From positions 1-6,329 of the forward strand of contig JBLIAZ010000156.1 of NCBI GenBank assembly GCA_047631875.1: a stretch of DNA of 6,329 nucleotides. The letters run 5' to 3'. Below the pieces are notes generated by a model, which made no database searches, was not told the origin of the DNA, and saw only the letters and a list, made by a program, of their open reading frames with translations. The stretch is from JBLIAZ01 sp047631875 (lineage in GTDB: Bacteria > Bacteroidota > Bacteroidia > Flavobacteriales_C > GCA-002722245). This document shows, piece by piece, positions 1 to 6,257 of this stretch (its first letter is position 1; each line of letters begins with the position of its first letter). A program made the translations under genes and the position numbers.

Positions 1-60
1 CATTAGGACAATAATTATTGCCAAGGCAATTGAAGCTGTTTTTGATTTTTGTTTTTTCAT
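1..60 (-). CDS. 5' end of an unidentified gene with an N-terminal membrane or signal segment (runs off the window)
   Basis: An ATG at 60-58 on the minus strand opens a frame that stays open for all 20 codons to the window edge. The peptide begins with a basic stretch (M-K-K-Q-K-S-K-T) and continues with small and hydrophobic residues (A-S-I-A-L-A-I-I-I-V-L-M). That is the layout of a signal peptide n-region plus h-region, or of a first transmembrane helix. The bases just upstream are A/T-rich without a Shine-Dalgarno sequence, like the other starts here. The gene follows the last glycosyltransferase on the same strand after a 181-base spacer, so it may be the next gene of the locus or the start of a new unit. 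Nothing visible identifies its function; an envelope or secreted protein is the most that can be inferred. A chance frame is possible because only 60 bases are seen. Confidence 0.6.
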   Translation of the reverse strand, partial: MKKQKSKTASIALAIIIVLM

Positions 61-115
61 AATTAAAGTTTTTTAGTTTAATGAGTTAAATTCAAATAAA
101 ATGCCAAAAAAATCA

Positions 116-140
116 ACAGTGTAACTGTCAGATATACAGT
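116..140. promoter_or_regulatory. Alternating ACAGT / ACTGT boxes upstream of the left-edge gene
   Basis: Three pentamers alternate in orientation: ACAGT at 116-120, ACTGT at 124-128 and ACAGT at 136-140. The first pair is a perfect 5-base dyad with a 3-base spacer; the second pair is a perfect 5-base dyad with a 7-base spacer. The block lies 56-80 bases upstream of the ATG at 60, a plausible place for an operator or part of a 5' leader. No known regulator is assigned. Short dyads arise by chance in AT-rich DNA, so the functional call is tentative. Confidence 0.25.
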
Positions 141-150
141 AAAATAAAGA

Positions 151-160
151 TACTTAAGTA
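151..160. repeat. Perfect 10-base palindrome TACTTAAGTA
   Basis: This perfect palindrome lies in the spacer between the last glycosyltransferase (stop at 242) and the left-edge gene (ATG at 60). It contains CTTAAG, which also occurs twice in the other large spacer at 5449-5454 and 5465-5470. It could be an operator half of the left-edge gene's control region or chance. Confidence 0.25.
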
Positions 161-172
161 TGCTTACCAATC

Positions 173-205
173 CATAATAGAGAGTGTAGTCTCATAAATA
201 GAGAG
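173..205. repeat. Imperfect direct repeat CATAATAGAGAG / CATAAATAGAGAG
   Basis: Two near-identical copies, 173-184 and 193-205, differ by one inserted A and are separated by 8 bases. Their starts are 20 bases apart, about two helical turns. They sit between the hairpin after the last glycosyltransferase and the palindrome at 151-160. Tandem same-face sites suggest protein binding, but no known motif is recognised. Confidence 0.3.
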
Positions 206-206
206 G

Positions 207-223
207 TTTACCCTATAGGTAAA
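207..223 (-). terminator. Short hairpin after the glycosyltransferase operon, possible weak terminator
   Basis: TTTACC (207-212) and GGTAAA (218-223) form a perfect 6-base stem around a 5-base loop. In the transcript of the operon the hairpin begins about 18 bases after the TAA at 244-242. The following bases are pyrimidine-rich (CCTCTCTATTT) but not a clean U-run, and the stem is short with only two G:C pairs. Position at the end of a tight operon is the best support; it could also be an operator or mRNA 3'-end stabiliser. Confidence 0.35.
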
Positions 224-241
224 GTGATTGTATTCGACTCT

Positions 242-1414
242 TTACTTCCTTGCTTTTTCCCAAAGCACAGATTGGTTTCCGTTCAGGTACCTACTGATTC
301 CCAGAAAAACACATACATTCATAAAGACAAAGTAAAAAGGCACGAAGAATATCTTATACTTCAATTGATTCTTTTGCAAGAAATAACCGATTCCTGCACT
401 TAAATAAAAGAGAATTTGACAATAAAATAGGATCCAATAAAAATACAAGTCGGACTCCAATGCAAGTACTAAATTTAAAGGAAATACCAAAAATAAAAAC
501 ACAGGACTCACTGTCCAGCGAAGTACACGATGAGAAACAAATTGAAACGTAAGCCAACCATATTTAAAAGGATTAAACAACTTTAATAACCTTACTGTAC
601 TTTGAATACCTCCAGCACTAATCCTAACCTTCCTCTTCTTTTCTTCCTGAATTGACTCAGAGGCATACTCAGAAGCAAAAGCTGCTGGCTCATAGGCGAT
701 CTTATACCCTTTCATAGCTATCCTTAATGAAATAATAAAGTCGTCTAGAATGGTGTCCTTCTCCACTATTTGATGTAATTCAGTCCTAATTGAAAACAAC
801 TCGCCAGCTGCACCGACTGCAGAATACAATTTGAAATCGTATTTTTTTAAGAATGATTCGTATTTCCAGTAAATACCTTCCCCAGCTCCACTAGCTCCGT
901 CATCACCGTTTGAGAACACTCTCTTTTCCCCTGCAACACAGCCAATTATTGGATCTTCATAATGTTTAACAATTTCTTTAACTGATTGTGGATTTAACAT
1001 CGCATTTGCGTCAGAATAAATTACTATTGGATGTTTTACGTAACCCATCCCTCTATTAATTGCACCTATTTTACCCCCTCTAGTATTCTCATGTAAAACC
1101 TCCACCCCTTTTATACTTTCAAGATATTCGGGACTTCCGTCATTAGAGCCATCAGTAATAAATAGTATTTGCAACCTATCAGCTGGATAGTCTATTTCAA
1201 ACATGTTTTTAACCTTTTCTTTTATGCAACTTATTTCATTGTATGCTGCAACGAACAAGGTTACTTTAGGTAAAAAAGGGCTTTCAAACTTAGGGTGTTC
1301 TTTTATAAAAATCGCCTTTAATTTTACAAGTAAAAATAAAATGATCCCGTACCCTAAATAGGTGTAAAACACAATCGATGAACACCCCCAAAATAGCATT
1401 TCCAACTTACTCAT
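242..1414 (-). CDS. Membrane-anchored GT2 glycosyltransferase, CESA_like_1 type
   Basis: This 390-residue inner-membrane enzyme probably transfers a sugar from a nucleotide-sugar donor on the cytoplasmic face during exopolysaccharide or capsule assembly. The order is: one N-terminal membrane helix (about 9-31), a GT-A domain (about 50-270), and three C-terminal helices (about 301-319, 324-345, 355-374). Visible motifs are V-A-A-Y-N-E at 55-60, D-G-S-N-D-G at 88-93, S-D-A-N-A at 134-138 as the metal-binding motif, G-A-A-G-E at 201-205, and D-D-F at 224-226 as the likely catalytic base. The QxxRW signature of processive synthases is absent; a K-R-K-V-R-I-S-A-G-G block (260-269) occupies that region, which from memory is typical of the CESA_like_1 group. 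It starts 30 bases after the stop of the GT4-type gene, closes the operon and ends in TAA. M6 is a possible alternative start, but M1 fits the helix better. Acceptor and sugar are unknown. Confidence 0.9.
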   Translation of the reverse strand: MSKLEMLFWGCSSIVFYTYLGYGIILFLLVKLKAIFIKEHPKFESPFLPKVTLFVAAYNEISCIKEKVKNMFEIDYPADRLQILFITDGSNDGSPEYLESIKGVEVLHENTRGGKIGAINRGMGYVKHPIVIYSDANAMLNPQSVKEIVKHYEDPIIGCVAGEKRVFSNGDDGASGAGEGIYWKYESFLKKYDFKLYSAVGAAGELFSIRTELHQIVEKDTILDDFIISLRIAMKGYKIAYEPAAFASEYASESIQEEKKRKVRISAGGIQSTVRLLKLFNPFKYGWLTFQFVSHRVLRWTVSPVFLFLVFPLNLVLALESDLYFYWILFYCQILFYLSAGIGYFLQKNQLKYKIFFVPFYFVFMNVCVFLGISRYLNGNQSVLWEKARK

Positions 1415-1444
1415 TATAGTATATATTTAAATGATTAATAATTA

Positions 1445-2632
1445 CTAGGCAGCAGAATCAAGGCTTTCCCATATTAAGCGAACATTGTTTTTCCAGGTAT
1501 GGCTAGCGGCAAAAACACTTCTTTCCTTTGCTAACTTTTTGTTATCTTCTTTCAGTCCCTTCTCTATTAACTTTACGTAATTAATTGGTGAAATAGCTAA
1601 ATAACAATGGTCCTTGAACACTTCCATTGTTGGGGTATATGTTGCTACGGTCGCCTTTCCTGCAGCCAAGTACTCGTCTATCTTTCTTGGGTAATTACCT
1701 TTTGTTAATTCATTAATCACCTGAGGATTGATGCAAACATCAAACGCATTGACATAAGATGGGAGTTCTTCAGGATTTTTTGATCCCAAAAAATGAATAT
1801 TGTTGTAATAGTGCAAACTACTGTTCTTAAAACAGCGCTCCTGTGGCCCTACTAAAACAATGTTCCAATTCGGTTTTGAAGAAGCTATTTTTTCAATCAC
1901 CTTGATATCTAACCTCCGGGAAGTTAACAATCCAACATAACCTATTATTGGCCCTTTAAGATCACTTAGGTCATCAGGGATCAATTCCTTTTCAACATTT
2001 TGATAACTTTCAATTTCACATCCTTGGCCAACATAAAATGAATTTGGATTATGCACTTTTGCTAGCTTGGCTAAATGAGGTGAATTTGTAACTACTACGT
2101 CTGCTTTTTTCATAATGATTGGCTCTATTTCCGCACCATGCTTTTCCCAATATGGAACTGTCATTAAATTGTCTCTGCTGTAGTATACAAATTCATTTAC
2201 ATCTAGAAAATCCTTTAAGTATAAACTCCTAAACATATCACTATCAGTAAATAGTGAACAATTTAAAAACCCCAAATCAGTGATTGCCTTATCAATGCAT
2301 CCAGCAAATCGAAAACCATTCAACCAATTCAACGGTTTAAATAAAAAACCAGGTAACCAATTAATAGGCAAAATGTAAATGGACGGATCAAGCACCCACA
2401 AATTCTTTTCAACTTCTCTTAATGCTGACACCTCTTTATTGATGACTTTAAGTCTATTTTTTGTAGTTGTCCAGGATCTTTTTTTCCAAGCACTGACTCT
2501 ATCGATGGGAGAATTGACGTACAACACTCGATGAGTTTTTGCGAATTCCCGGGCAATGTTCTTACAATTGCTACCTATTTCGATATCCCAGGGCTGTATG
2601 CCTGTTATCACTATGTTACGCTGTTTTACCAT
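1445..2632 (-). CDS. GT-B glycosyltransferase, GT4 / TuaH-like
   Basis: This 395-residue cytoplasmic enzyme likely adds a sugar to a lipid-linked glycan using a nucleotide-sugar donor. The N-terminal Rossmann domain opens with N-I-V-I-T-G at 6-11, then Q-P-W-D at 13-16 and G-S-N-C-K-N at 20-25. The C-terminal donor domain begins at I-I-G-Y-V-G (229-234), followed by I-V-L-V-G-P (258-263), N-I-H-F-L-G (278-283) and the nucleotide-binding P-R-K-I-D-E-Y-L-A-A-G (315-325). The glutamate of E-Y-L-A-A-G is present; the first glutamate of a strict EX7E motif is not (Gly312 there), which I recall as common in TuaH-like proteins. No membrane span is evident. The ATG at 2632 lies inside the acyltransferase gene, 17 bases before that gene ends, and no later start preserves the N-terminal domain, so the overlap is real and suggests translational coupling. 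The stop is TAG. The exact sugar cannot be assigned. Confidence 0.87.
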   Translation of the reverse strand: MVKQRNIVITGIQPWDIEIGSNCKNIAREFAKTHRVLYVNSPIDRVSAWKKRSWTTTKNRLKVINKEVSALREVEKNLWVLDPSIYILPINWLPGFLFKPLNWLNGFRFAGCIDKAITDLGFLNCSLFTDSDMFRSLYLKDFLDVNEFVYYSRDNLMTVPYWEKHGAEIEPIIMKKADVVVTNSPHLAKLAKVHNPNSFYVGQGCEIESYQNVEKELIPDDLSDLKGPIIGYVGLLTSRRLDIKVIEKIASSKPNWNIVLVGPQERCFKNSSLHYYNNIHFLGSKNPEELPSYVNAFDVCINPQVINELTKGNYPRKIDEYLAAGKATVATYTPTMEVFKDHCYLAISPINYVKLIEKGLKEDNKKLAKERSVFAASHTWKNNVRLIWESLDSAA

Positions 2633-3269
2633 AATTTTGGATTTTTAATTTGTCATTTTTAGCACACCATTTTTCTTTTTCGAAATCATAATACTTCACT
2701 ACCCTTGCAGGGTTTCCCACTGCCACAGAAAAAGAGGGAATGGACTTTGTTACCACCGCCCCACCTGCAATCACACAATGCCTTCCTATTGAAACTCCCG
2801 CTGTAATTACGACGTTCGCACCTATCCAACAATCGTTTCCAATTGATATTTCAGCTGTGGAACATTTTTGTTCTCTCGGAGGGATCATAATGTCTTGATA
2901 GCCATGATTCAATCCACTCACTACTATGTTTTGAGCCATGTTTACATTATCACCTATAGTGACAGGACCAATGACGGTATTCCCGATACCAATCCTGCTT
3001 TTTGAACCAACAATAACAGCTCCCATAGCATTGTTTACGCAGGAAAAATCTTCAACTGTGGAATAATCTCCCAGCACAAAAGCATTGTAAGGAAAAACGT
3101 CCATTCGGGTGTTTTTACTAATTAGGGACTTCCTTCCTCTTACGTGAACGAGTTTATTCCAAAAGATTTTTACCCAAAACCTTGGACGTGGCCTGTAAGG
3201 ATCTTGTAACATCCACAGTGCAATTCTTTTTAGCAGTGGATTAGATTTTATTCTTTCAATTACTTTCAT
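2616..3269 (-). CDS. Left-handed beta-helix O-acyltransferase (hexapeptide repeat, maltose acetyltransferase / WcaF-like)
   Basis: This 217-residue protein probably moves an acetyl group from acetyl-CoA to a sugar hydroxyl of the glycan or its precursor in the cytoplasm. After a basic, tryptophan-rich N-terminal segment (about 1-50), imperfect hexapeptide turns run from about 65 to 190, for example V-I-V-G-S-K, R-I-G-I-G-N, P-V-T-I-G-D, and later S-I-G-N-D-C-W-I-G-A-N-V at 142-153. The probable catalytic histidine is His122 in S-G-L-N-H-G-Y, in the loop after the first set of coils. The ending G-N-P-A-R-V-V-K (185-192) is the usual close of this family. Length fits single-domain sugar O-acetyltransferases. 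It begins 3 bases after the stop of the EpsO-like gene and overlaps the next gene by 17 bases. Serine acetyltransferase is an alternative by fold, but the glycan gene context makes it unlikely. An N-acyl target on an amino sugar cannot be excluded. Confidence 0.88.
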   Translation of the reverse strand: MKVIERIKSNPLLKRIALWMLQDPYRPRPRFWVKIFWNKLVHVRGRKSLISKNTRMDVFPYNAFVLGDYSTVEDFSCVNNAMGAVIVGSKSRIGIGNTVIGPVTIGDNVNMAQNIVVSGLNHGYQDIMIPPREQKCSTAEISIGNDCWIGANVVITAGVSIGRHCVIAGGAVVTKSIPSFSVAVGNPARVVKYYDFEKEKWCAKNDKLKIQNYGKTA

Positions 3270-3272
3270 ATT

Positions 3273-4463
3273 CTATACTTTATTATTGGCATTATCTGAT
3301 ATTTCCAAACCAGAATGAGGTGTGTGAATAAACTTTTTATTAGCACCAAACAATTTAAATAAAGACAGAAATGTAATTACAAAGGCATGTATAAGAGCGA
3401 ATGGAATGGAGATCAATTTTTCACTAATTAAAGATGATGGAATTGCAATCAAATAATTAATAACTACCGACAAGAACATTCCAACCCAAAACAAACACAA
3501 TCCTTCCCGTCCTAACCCCCAAAACACCAAAGAACCAATCGCTAAAAACCCTGGAAACAATAACCTTGGAGGCAAGCAAAGTTGAAGAGCTTTATAGAAA
3601 TAATCGAAATTCCCTTTAACTAAAAGCTTTAACGCCGTTGGCATACTTTTTACCATGTAGTGATATTGTGCACTAATCCACCTTGTTCTTTGGTTTCCAA
3701 AAACCTCTGCTTTTTCTACTTTTTCGTCATAAATAACAATATCATCTGCGTAATCAATCCGTACTTTTTGTTCAATAATTTTTAATTCTAACGCTTTGTC
3801 AAAACCACCGACAGCTTCTATTCCACTCATTAATTTTTTAAACATCTTGTAGTCGAACGCCATGCCTGAACCAACTAGTCTTGAAGATAGTTTTAATACA
3901 TTTGGACCCTTACAATAAATGTGATTATTAACTTCCTCGCTAATAGCATCAAGTAAAGCAAATTTCGCGTTGGTATTTTTAGCACATCGATGACCTTGAA
4001 CTGCCTGCCTACCAGACATGTATTGTTTCGCAAATTTATTCACAACACCTTTCTCCATGACGTTGTCAGCATCTAAAACAATTGCTAAGTCATAAGCATC
4101 ACCCATGAGGTTTAATGCATAATTTAACGCTTTTGCTTTTGTGCTATTTTTAAAATCTACTCGAACAAAAGACAATGGAAGTTCCTGAAGCCATGAGTTT
4201 GTAACTTCTTTTAAAGAATCAGAAATCACAACTACTTCGTAATCTCCATTATATTCTTGCCTCAGAGCCTCCTGGGCAACCTTCACAATAACAGCATCTT
4301 CTTTATAGGCTGGTATAAAAACGGCTACTCTTGGAAGCTTTCCGTGCGAGGTAAGTTCAGCATTTTTATAAAACAATCCAGCAATGGAGTTTATTGCAAT
4401 ATAAAGTGCGGAAAATGCAAAATACGATGTAACTAGCAATATTGTAAAATCAATTAAAATCAT
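3273..4463 (-). CDS. Membrane GT2 glycosyltransferase, EpsO-like
   Basis: This 396-residue inner-membrane GT2 enzyme resembles the EpsO-like group of exopolysaccharide glycosyltransferases. An N-terminal helix (about 6-30) precedes the GT-A domain with V-F-I-P-A-Y-K-E-D (48-56), V-V-I-S-D-S (78-83), the metal-binding D-A-D-N (131-134), A-V-Q-G-H-R-C-A-K-N (154-163), G-S-G-M-A-F (198-203) and Q-R-T-R-W (258-262), a match to the QxxRW acceptor-side signature. Three C-terminal helices follow (about 301-318, 320-342, 352-372). In the region where the family has an acidic E-D or K-E pair before L-E-L, this protein reads D-K-A-L-E-L (222-227), so the usual acidic position is Ala224. It starts 9 bases after the stop of the soluble-type GT2 gene and ends in TAG 3 bases before the acyltransferase start, indicating co-transcription. 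Sugar specificity, and whether it acts once or processively, cannot be read from the sequence. Confidence 0.9.
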   Translation of the reverse strand: MILIDFTILLVTSYFAFSALYIAINSIAGLFYKNAELTSHGKLPRVAVFIPAYKEDAVIVKVAQEALRQEYNGDYEVVVISDSLKEVTNSWLQELPLSFVRVDFKNSTKAKALNYALNLMGDAYDLAIVLDADNVMEKGVVNKFAKQYMSGRQAVQGHRCAKNTNAKFALLDAISEEVNNHIYCKGPNVLKLSSRLVGSGMAFDYKMFKKLMSGIEAVGGFDKALELKIIEQKVRIDYADDIVIYDEKVEKAEVFGNQRTRWISAQYHYMVKSMPTALKLLVKGNFDYFYKALQLCLPPRLLFPGFLAIGSLVFWGLGREGLCLFWVGMFLSVVINYLIAIPSSLISEKLISIPFALIHAFVITFLSLFKLFGANKKFIHTPHSGLEISDNANNKV

Positions 4464-4472
4464 AATTATTTA

Positions 4473-5378
4473 TTAAAAAGGTTTATAAGTAAATTTCCCA
4501 TTAGATAAGTTCCATAGTAATGCGCTACTGTATGCAAGTAAATGAGTCCGATTAAACACTAGTGAAATAACATTTTTAGGCCATGCAACTAACACTAAGA
4601 ATAAAGCGGATAATAAATAGTTAGCTCCTTCAAGGTTTCTTCTCGCAAATAAAAACCTGCTCCTGGTCATATAATATATCTTCAAGGGACTGTTTTTTCC
4701 TGTTGACATAGATTCTTTGTGATAAATTTTTGCTCGTGGCACGACGTTTATAGCATAACCTGCTGAACGAATTCTTTCACACCAGTCTAATTCTTCATAA
4801 TAAAGAAAAAAGTCAGTACACATTAGACCAACTTCATCAATTACTTTCATGGGAAGCATCATCGCTGCCCCATGAGCATAAAACGTTTGTTTTTCGCCAT
4901 CAAATTGTTCTTGATTTTTTTGACCATTACCAACATGCTTATTTCTAATGGTAAGCTTGTTCATTTTAGTTGACCCAACGTATTGAATAACAGTTGGATT
5001 ATCGTAGAATAAGATCATTGGACTCACAGCCCCTAGCGAATTGTTTGACAGTAAATTTTTACATAGTAAGGTCAGTAGGTTTTTTGTAAAAACAGTATCG
5101 TTGTTTACAAAAAAAACATATTCTCCAACCGCGTAATCAATACCTAAATTATTACCTCCTGCAAAACCTAAATTACGTTCACTAGTTATCAGTTTAATGA
5201 AAGGGAAGCTATGCTGAAGCGAAAGCGCTGAATTATCTTGAGAACCATTATCTACAACTATAACCTCGTAGTTTGTATATGAACTCAAGATTATAGATTC
5301 TATAAGACCTTTTGTAACCTCAGTCGTATTGTAATTAACGGTTATGATTGAAATTAATGGCTCCCTGTTCTTTTTCAT
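4473..5378 (-). CDS. GT2 glycosyltransferase, rhamnosyltransferase-like (WbbL / GT2_Rhamnosyltransferase_C type)
   Basis: This 301-residue enzyme likely adds one sugar to a lipid-linked oligosaccharide on the cytoplasmic membrane face. Motifs are I-S-I-I-T-V-N-Y-N (9-17), V-V-D-N-G-S-Q-D (41-48), N-L-G-F-A-G-G-N-N-L-G (69-79), the metal-binding N-N-D at 92-94, H-G-A-A-M-M (169-174) and the catalytic-base region E-E-L-D-W-C-E-R (195-202). These are hallmarks of WbbL/rhamnosyltransferase-like GT2 proteins, though members use other sugars too. A hydrophobic stretch at about 255-274 may contact the membrane. The frame is open to a TTG at 5426, with a GTG next to it, but I choose the ATG at 5378. 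It puts the first beta strand 8 residues from the start, as usual, and the 16 extra residues show no conserved feature. The stop is TAA, 9 bases before the EpsO-like gene. It heads the tight five-gene group and follows the methyltransferase after 144 bases. Confidence 0.88.
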   Translation of the reverse strand: MKKNREPLISIITVNYNTTEVTKGLIESIILSSYTNYEVIVVDNGSQDNSALSLQHSFPFIKLITSERNLGFAGGNNLGIDYAVGEYVFFVNNDTVFTKNLLTLLCKNLLSNNSLGAVSPMILFYDNPTVIQYVGSTKMNKLTIRNKHVGNGQKNQEQFDGEKQTFYAHGAAMMLPMKVIDEVGLMCTDFFLYYEELDWCERIRSAGYAINVVPRAKIYHKESMSTGKNSPLKIYYMTRSRFLFARRNLEGANYLLSALFLVLVAWPKNVISLVFNRTHLLAYSSALLWNLSNGKFTYKPF

Positions 5379-5448
5379 TTTTGTATCGTTTAGACAACTA
5401 TTAAAAGACAACAGCTGTGCCACCAAACAACACGTTAATAATCAATAA

Positions 5449-5470
5449 CTTAAGGCATTAGACACTTAAG
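5449..5470. repeat. Paired CTTAAG palindromes in the spacer before the GT2 gene
   Basis: CTTAAG occurs at 5449-5454 and 5465-5470, 10 bases apart. Each copy is itself a palindrome and the two can pair as a 6-base stem with a 10-base loop. They lie 71-92 bases upstream of the chosen ATG at 5378, in the only sizeable gap between the methyltransferase and the glycosyltransferases. A binding site or leader structure is possible; chance is also plausible. Confidence 0.25.
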
Positions 5471-5481
5471 AAATCATCTAT

Positions 5482-5504
5482 AATAAAGACTTAGGTCTAT
5501 TATT
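5482..5504 (-). repeat. Bulged stem-loop just after the methyltransferase gene
   Basis: AATAAAGAC (5482-5490) pairs with GTCTATTATT (5495-5504) through 9 base pairs with one bulged base (5499) and the 4-base loop TTAG. In the transcript it begins 18 bases after the methyltransferase stop codon (5525-5523). The downstream bases are only loosely U-rich, so it is a poor intrinsic terminator. It could limit read-through, act as an mRNA processing or stability element, or be incidental. Confidence 0.3.
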
Positions 5505-5522
5505 GAGAGTAGATGTTCACCT

Positions 5523-6257
5523 TTAAGCACTTTTTAAGACTCTTGATTTAAACACATTTGAAACAACATACCCAAAAGCTTTCGAAACCTCCCAAAGCTC
5601 TGCTCCAAGTGATCTTTGAGGAAAGAAATGTGAAGCAAACTCAACATCCCATGCCTGTGTAAAATACTTCCTGTACTTTTCTTCTGTAGGGTTGACTAAA
5701 AATTCAATCTTGCCATTCCACTCATACCTAATAGTCTCTATATTTCCATGTGTATACTGCATGATTTTATACCCCAGAGACTTAGTCGGTAAATAATGTA
5801 AAAACACGTCTCCCAAATCATGACTTGGCTTAAACCCCACATGCTCTTTATCCATCATCACTAATTTCCCCTCTATCTCAAGTATTAACCATTTGTGAGA
5901 TTCTTTAGGAAACAAATATTCACCTATCAAACTGGGCACTTCAATGTATCCTGATTTTGCAACCCTCATTTGTTCTGCTAAAAACTTGTGTGGATTCTCA
6001 ACATGTTCCAACACTTGATTACAAATAACATAGTCAAATTCATTGTCTTTGAATGGCAAATCCTCTCCATCCGCATTGATGAATTTTTGATGTTCATGAA
6101 CCTTTATATCTCCAGAACGATGGTAATTAGTATCTGCAAATTTATCTACGACAACATTAGATCTTTTATGAGGGTTATGTCCTCCTCCGACCTCTAAAAC
6201 TTTGTCTGATTTTTTAATTGACAAATGATGACGACTAATCGGTGTATTTGATTTCAT
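5523..6257 (-). CDS. Class I SAM-dependent methyltransferase (Methyltransf_11-like)
   Basis: This 244-residue soluble protein transfers a methyl group from S-adenosylmethionine. Motif I is V-L-E-V-G-G-G-H-N-P (20-29), with Asp38 in V-V-V-D-K-F as the likely ribose-binding acid. N-A-D-G-E-D-L-P-F (61-69) supplies the adenine-contacting turn, and F-D-Y-V-I-C-N-Q-V-L-E-H-V (74-86) is the motif II strand and helix typical of Methyltransf_11 proteins. Residues from about 110 on, including S-H-K-W at 119-122, form a family-specific cap with no membrane span or signal peptide. The start codon follows an A/T-rich leader and places motif I at the usual distance from the N-terminus; the stop is TAA. 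The substrate is not visible in the sequence. Given the neighbours, O-methylation of a sugar in the glycan, or a chain-end methyl cap, is an inference. Another small-molecule target cannot be excluded. It shares the strand of the glycosyltransferases and precedes them by 144 bases, so co-transcription is likely but not shown. Confidence 0.88.
   Translation of the reverse strand: MKSNTPISRHHLSIKKSDKVLEVGGGHNPHKRSNVVVDKFADTNYHRSGDIKVHEHQKFINADGEDLPFKDNEFDYVICNQVLEHVENPHKFLAEQMRVAKSGYIEVPSLIGEYLFPKESHKWLILEIEGKLVMMDKEHVGFKPSHDLGDVFLHYLPTKSLGYKIMQYTHGNIETIRYEWNGKIEFLVNPTEEKYRKYFTQAWDVEFASHFFPQRSLGAELWEVSKAFGYVVSNVFKSRVLKSA

Noticed and set aside
61..180. Bacteroidota-type promoter (TTG ... TAnnTTTG) for the left-edge gene
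   Set aside because: On the minus strand TATCTTTA and TTTATTTG are near matches to the -7 element, but each misses one base and the nearest TTG elements are only about 15 and 13 bases away, against the expected 17-23. Not strong enough to annotate.
354..557. A 67-codon open frame on the minus strand
   Set aside because: It lies wholly inside the CESA_like_1 glycosyltransferase gene in another frame, and its translation shows no recognisable motif. The host gene is strongly supported.
242..1414. Calling the CESA_like_1 enzyme inactive because it has D-A-N instead of D-x-D and lacks QxxRW
   Set aside because: As I recall the family, S-D-A-N and the K-V-R-I-A/S-A-G block are normal for this group, and the other motifs including D-D-F are intact.
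5988..6197. A 69-codon plus-strand open frame
   Set aside because: It is antisense to the core SAM-binding region of the methyltransferase, whose motifs are clear, and it shows no protein-family feature of its own.
1445..6257. A defence, toxin-antitoxin, CRISPR or mobile-element system
   Set aside because: Every full gene belongs to a recognisable glycosyltransferase, acyltransferase or methyltransferase family, and there are no transposase motifs, terminal inverted repeats or spaced repeat arrays.
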